From: Lineus longissimus
Taxonomy: Eukaryota > Nemertea > Pilidiophora > Heteronemertea > Lineidae
Direction: 5' to 3'
Length of the DNA: 64,000 nucleotides
NCBI RefSeq assembly: GCF_910592395.1
Contig: NC_088314.1
Location: 14,014,001-14,078,000 of the forward strand
The number at the start of each line of letters is the position of its first letter. Position 1 is the stretch's first letter. Both the position numbers and the translations under genes were made by a program. Under the pieces are notes generated by a model. It was not told the origin of the DNA and searched no databases. It saw only the letters and a program-made list of their open reading frames with translations. Positions 60,242-64,000 of this stretch are shown one piece after another.

Positions 60242-61975
60242 TCACTTTTTCGCCAGGCAGTCACGCATCATCTGCATATATACTTGTTTTTCTTCTTTCT
60301 CCATTTCCAATCTTTGCTCCCGTTCCTTTCGTTCCATTTCGAACTTGGCTCCCTGCAATTTCAGCTCCTCCTTCTTTAGTTCCAATTCCTCCTTCTTTAA
60401 CTTAGTTTCCTCATTTTTAATCTCTGCATCCTGGCCTAGTTTTTCGGCGAGGTAGTCTGTCAAAGACGTTGTTGATCTCCTTTTCGCACCTGAAATAAGG
60501 ATTAAACCTGATAAGGATTAAACCTGGTATTTATAACTAATATTTGGCCAGTTATTTGAGGGGTAGGACATCCGTATTTGAGGTGAGACCAAAAGTTGGG
60601 TAAACGTTTTGGAAGTCTGCTATTACCCCCGTTCAACATTCAGTTTTCTTACACTGACAAGATCGTGAAGGCTCGCCACCTCGTCCCCTGGGCTTAAGGG
60701 GCGAGATGGGCAGGTAGTTCGCCATATTGTAAACGACCATCAACCCCGTCGAGCGGGAAATACCCTTGGAACGAGGTTGGAAGATTCGCTCTGCTAAAAC
60801 ATGACTAACATCGTCCACGGCAGTACTTAGGGTTCACTAACTTCTTGACACCACAAGATTTGTGGAACTGTTTTGGGGCCTTGTTTTGTATTCTGCTTTC
60901 TCTCAATACATACATAAAATACAAGCGTAGACATACCTTTGGTTTTGCCCTCTGTTGCAGCTTGCCGAATCGCTTTTCCGGCTTCCTCCAACTGTTTTTC
61001 TTTTTCATCCTTTGATGGCGCATCCGTTACGGCTTGTAACGCTTTAGCCGCTTCCCGCTCATCAGCCATGGTTACCATTTCACCCAGGAGTTGTTTTCTT
61101 TCATCGTACTCTTCAGCTGTACCAGAGCTAAAAGGCGAATGAAGCTTGAACATATCAATAAAGTCGACCCGATTGGTCAGGAGCCTCCGCTTATTGGGAC
61201 TAATGACTTGGCCCAACAAAACACTTCCATGCGCATAGAATATTGACAGAAATCAGAAACTTGTTTTAGTTTGAAGTTGGCGAGTACTTCAAATTGACAG
61301 TTTTTTGGTTAGGAGATAATTTACAATGGATGTTGGCCCAAAATACCATGGACATCATACTGTAGGAGAGAATAGCATGCGCGGACATATTTTGGGACAC
61401 GCCATAATTTGTAGGCCTAACCATAAAGTCATCGCATTATGCGGAGAATGTGAAATGTGATCTGGTTTTGTAATACCGCAGGCAAGTAACCTCCTCTCGA
61501 TAGGCCCGAAGTTTAGACCATCCGTTATGAATGATGACCACTGTGAATACTGATTATCTTTCCTCAACGCAATTGGTTAGAAGTTCCATTGGGGCGGAAA
61601 CTGATCTTAGAAGGTTGGGCTATGGCAACGTAAACTCCAAGTCTAATCTTTAAGTTAATTTTTGGACAAGGCATGGACAGAAAAATAACCTTGCGTTCAA
61701 ACATTTTAAAAAAGTGGAAATACTTACGATTTTATGGAGTCTAGCTCCTCTTTTTTAAACATCTTTACCAGGCGCTCACATCGCTCTTTTACACATCTTG
61801 CTGTGAGCATACCGAAATGGTCCACCACTTCTTTGGTCTTCTTTTTCTCTTTCACCCAAGTGTTAAGAGCTGCTGCTATTGTTTCCCATCTATTTGCATC
61901 ACCATCTACCGCCACAGCTTCCCGCAACATTGCGATATCCAGCGCAGGAAAAAAACGGACGAATTTTTTACTCAT
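60242..61975 (-). CDS. Harbinger Myb/SANT-like accessory protein, three exons, intact (252 aa)
   Basis: Exons 61,975-61,728, 61,199-60,937 and 60,489-60,242 splice with GTAAGT/TAG and GTATGT/CAG and total 759 bases including the stop. The N-terminal 80 residues form a Myb/SANT-like trihelix (RWETIAAALNTWVKEKKKT, DHFGMLTARCVKERCERLV). A linker with DEREAAKALQAV and a long Lys/Glu coiled coil (EETKLKKEELELKKEEL) follow. In Harbinger elements this partner binds DNA and brings the transposase to the nucleus and the ends. A CAG acceptor 12 bp before the ATG suggests a further 5' exon. Confidence 0.75.
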
Positions 61976-62606
61976 AATTGCTCCTGAAATGAAAACAAAG
62001 CAAAATAAAGGTTGCAGGCATCTCATGTGTGGATGAAGTATCTAAACTAATAGCATGTAGTCTGTCTACCTAATATCCAGATTGATTGAGTCGCGGTGCA
62101 AATAAATCAGGGCACCCATACACCCCTGTTAGGTTGAAGAGCTTGAAATATAAACACCGAAAGGATAGGCAAGAAACGAAGATTTTCCCGGGGCCACCAC
62201 GGTGCCGGTGTACACGAAAGAAAGGGGGGAAAGTCGGACAACACAGAGACAACGTGGCAGACACATCTTTGAAATACCCATGGGCCATAGGCCATGGGCG
62301 TACAAGTGCAGAACTCACCTCTATCCAGCGAAATGGACGGTCGAATAGGACGCGCATCCTTTATAGGCCTGTGGTTTACGTCATACAGTGCGCATAAACT
62401 ACTGACGTAACAGTTTCGGGATTCGATTCACGATGAAAGGCCATTTATAAGCAAAAACGCGCGTCTGAATAATAGAGCTTTAACGAAGGCCCGCACGTTA
62501 TCCGTGAAATGACTTTCACTCGCGTATGTGTATACGTCACAGTACACAATTTTCAGTGAGTAGACGTTCACGTAGGCGTTTCGCGTATCGGTGCGAAAAC
62601 ACCCTA

Positions 62607-62837
62607 TTAGCTATAAACGCGAACGAGGATTATCCGAAAGGATACGCTCTAAACGTCTTCAACCTGTTAGCAGATGATTCAAACGGTTCCAATTTCAACT
62701 TGGTACGTGAAGGAAACATAAGTCTTGACATTCGTTTGAAAGAACCAGCCGATAAAAGTATAACTATTGTAGTTTATATGGAATTCGACGCAAATGTGGA
62801 AATTGACAACAGTCGCACAGTCACCTGCAATGAATAA
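62607..62837 (+). pseudogene. Polinton B capsid protein, C-terminal part
   Basis: Immediately after the Harbinger right end, in the same frame as the piece ending at 58,034, the sequence reads a YPKGYALNVFNLLADDSNG block, then FNLVREGNISLDIRL and ITIVVYMEFDANVEID before the stop, the typical end of the F54H12.2-like capsid family. The open frame begins earlier (62,526) only because the transposon end has no stops. Confidence 0.8.
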
Positions 62838-63050
62838 TAAGGAAATCGATCGTCTTCTCAAACGACATTTGGAAACACGAACAACCTTAGTTGAAGTTTG
62901 CGCGGCTGATACACTGCCGTTAGAGCCAAGAGACAGAAAACCATGTGCATACGTTGTGAATACGGACATCGCTTCCGGTCCACGCAAACATTGGATTGGC
63001 TTTTACTTTTCTCCAAATCAAATACCCGAATATTATGATCCGTACGGCTT
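62830..63050 (+). pseudogene. Polinton B adenain-like cysteine protease, truncated
   Basis: The ATG overlaps the capsid stop region by 8 bp, a common Polinton arrangement. Visible family features are an RLLKRHLETRTTLVEVCAAD N-terminus, CAYVVNTDIASGPRKHWIGF with the catalytic His, and YYDPYGF with the Asp of the triad. The catalytic Cys half is missing because receptor-gene DNA begins at about 63,047. The intact enzyme would mature virion proteins. No such protease was seen in Polinton A. Confidence 0.75.
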
Positions 63051-64000
63051 TTTGCATACGAGATATTTTTACTGCTCACCCTAAATCTTGTCGTTACCAT
63101 CCCAGGCGTTATCAGTAACGCGCTTTGTTTAGTTGTATTCAGGCGCCAAAAGAGGTCGTCGTCGTCGGCGTATTTCCTCCTCCAAGCCTTGGCTGTCTGT
63201 GATATCTTGTACATCTCCTTCTCATTTGTACTGGATGTGCCGCATCGGGTGATGGCTCAAGTGAAGGGAAGTCATACCTATGGTGTGTATAAATCCATCG
63301 AGAGATATGGCATTCTCATGTTTCCAATCGTCAATGTGATGGGAGTGTGGGATGTTTACGTCGTTGTCATAGTATCCATAGACAGGTAAGGACAAATATC
63401 ATGAGCACTTATCTCAACGTGGTTTACCCGCCGGCCGAATGATATGCTATGTTGTCCCTAATTGCCCATTCTCCTAGAATCATTATTAGCGAAATGAATG
63501 CCGATAATGATGGTAACTTTACCTCATTCCAGTCCTCGCGATTGGCCGACCAATTGAAGGATGGGAAGTCTAGATCCCTTAGAGGGGTACGCCGTTCGTA
63601 ATTACTTGTGTTCCAGGAAAATAGAAATGAAATAATATACAATGCCGCAGTGCAGTTATTATGCATAAAGATTTGCTGAAATTTGGTGTTTATAGTATTT
63701 GTATGTCTGTCTACACAACGGCACTTTGAAATTTATATTCAGTACGTATTCACACGACTTGAAATTTCAAATTCAATTAGAACATTCAAATTTAACGAAC
63801 GGCGTAGTAGGCCTTTAAATAAATTACCTGTTGTTCACTTTTCTGCGGGCATCAAGTCCCCACATTTTTCCCTCTCTAAATTTCACTTTTTCACTTTTGA
63901 CCAAAAACCAGCTTAACCAGCTTAACCAGTTAGCTCCTGAGGTATCCGCAAACCCAGCATGAATATGGCAAACACATTTAAAAATGAGCCGGGGGTTTTG
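63047..64000 (+). pseudogene. Inverted partial copy of GPCR exon 1 and intron
   Basis: From TGCATAC at about 63,047 to the window end, the plus strand matches the minus strand of 10,180-11,118, through TM1 to TM3 (FVLDVPHRVMAQVKG, IVNVMGVWDVYVVV), the SIDR end and the GTAAGG donor, then the intron. Differences are scattered; a TAA within the TM1 coding (about 63,083) breaks it, and the true start codon is replaced by Polinton B protease sequence. It may extend beyond the window. Confidence 0.85.

Larger units (their letters stand above)
58035..62606. mobile_element. PIF/Harbinger transposon, about 4.57 kb, inserted in Polinton B capsid gene
   Basis: Both ends carry (TA)GGGTGTTTTCGCA, then CGCGAAACGCCTAC and TGAACG, giving inverted repeats of about 45 bp with a variable 6-bp patch. 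It holds a three-exon DDE transposase on the plus strand and a three-exon Myb/SANT-like gene on the minus strand, the standard two-gene set. All splice sites and frames are intact. The outermost TA is found on both sides; the family usually makes a 3-bp TWA duplication, which is not clean here. Confidence 0.88.
54717..63050 (+). mobile_element. Polinton B remnant, interrupted by a Harbinger element
   Basis: In one direction, the plus strand carries an integrase C-terminus, packaging ATPase, short core-protein fragments, the capsid gene and the protease, the gene order common in Polintons. The left part (terminal repeat, polymerase, most of integrase) is missing; an LTR-like piece abuts it. 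On the right, the protease is cut at about 63,050 by a receptor-gene copy. All genes carry stops or frameshifts. Its capsid and integrase are unlike those of Polinton A. Confidence 0.8.

Noticed and set aside
62086-62397. 103-aa plus-strand frame near the Harbinger right end
   Set aside because: No family resemblance; it lies in the presumed promoter/5' region of the Myb-like gene, with a competing minus-strand frame.

Overview
The window is animal nuclear DNA. There are split genes with GT-AG introns, a neuropeptide-type G protein-coupled receptor whose DRY motif spans a splice junction, and layers of eukaryotic transposons: BEL/Pao, pogo/Tigger, L1/Tx1-type LINE, PIF/Harbinger and two Polintons (Mavericks). 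The mixture suits an aquatic invertebrate or invertebrate chordate; the species cannot be named from the sequence.

Layout. 0.6-8.6 kb: decayed BEL/Pao polyprotein split by a 4.1 kb inverted-repeat transposon carrying 0.9-1.3 kb tandem units. 9.2-11.2 kb: two-exon GPCR on the minus strand with one frameshift. 12.2-13.4 kb: dead pogo/Tigger transposase. 13.4-22.4 kb: mostly non-coding, with several short foldback/MITE-like elements, a minisatellite and a non-LTR 3' fragment. 22,394-46,686: a complete Polinton (A) with 211-bp terminal inverted repeats (one mismatch) and an exact 6-bp target duplication (CTCATT). It encodes a double-jelly-roll-type capsid protein, two single-jelly-roll-like proteins, packaging ATPase, chromodomain integrase, HNH-like nuclease, protein-primed-type DNA polymerase B and about eight accessory proteins. 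A full-length 5.56 kb L1/Tx1-type LINE sits in the polymerase gene with a 14-bp target duplication. 47-53 kb: small elements, a BEL fragment and an 81-bp minisatellite. 53.3-54.7 kb: an unknown ORF, then a polypurine tract and LTR-like sequence. 54.7-63.05 kb: remnant of a second, different Polinton (B) with integrase C-terminus, ATPase, small core proteins, capsid protein and protease. Its capsid gene is split by an apparently intact two-gene Harbinger (58.0-62.6 kb). 63.05-64 kb: an inverted copy of the GPCR exon 1 and intron, fused to the truncated Polinton B protease.

Polinton A genes are tightly packed in alternating strand blocks, and most start codons lie inside a TAAATG motif. The integrase and polymerase would serve insertion and replication, the ATPase and jelly-roll proteins packaging and capsid assembly. 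This copy is probably dead: the LINE breaks the polymerase, a second jelly-roll gene has an in-frame stop, and a coiled-coil gene has a frameshift and a stop.

The most unusual signal is a family of paired mini-palindromes seen only in Polinton A. Two 11-bp hairpins (GARC-NNN-GYTC and GGAC-NNN-GTCC) are separated by 3 bp, and neighbouring pairs by 5 bp, giving a 30-bp register. About 20 clusters with more than 50 hairpins occur in intergenic DNA and, in frame, inside the polymerase, integrase, HNH nuclease and several accessory proteins. They resemble in style the protein-coding palindromic elements of Rickettsia and may be an undescribed mobile or regulatory repeat of a Polinton.
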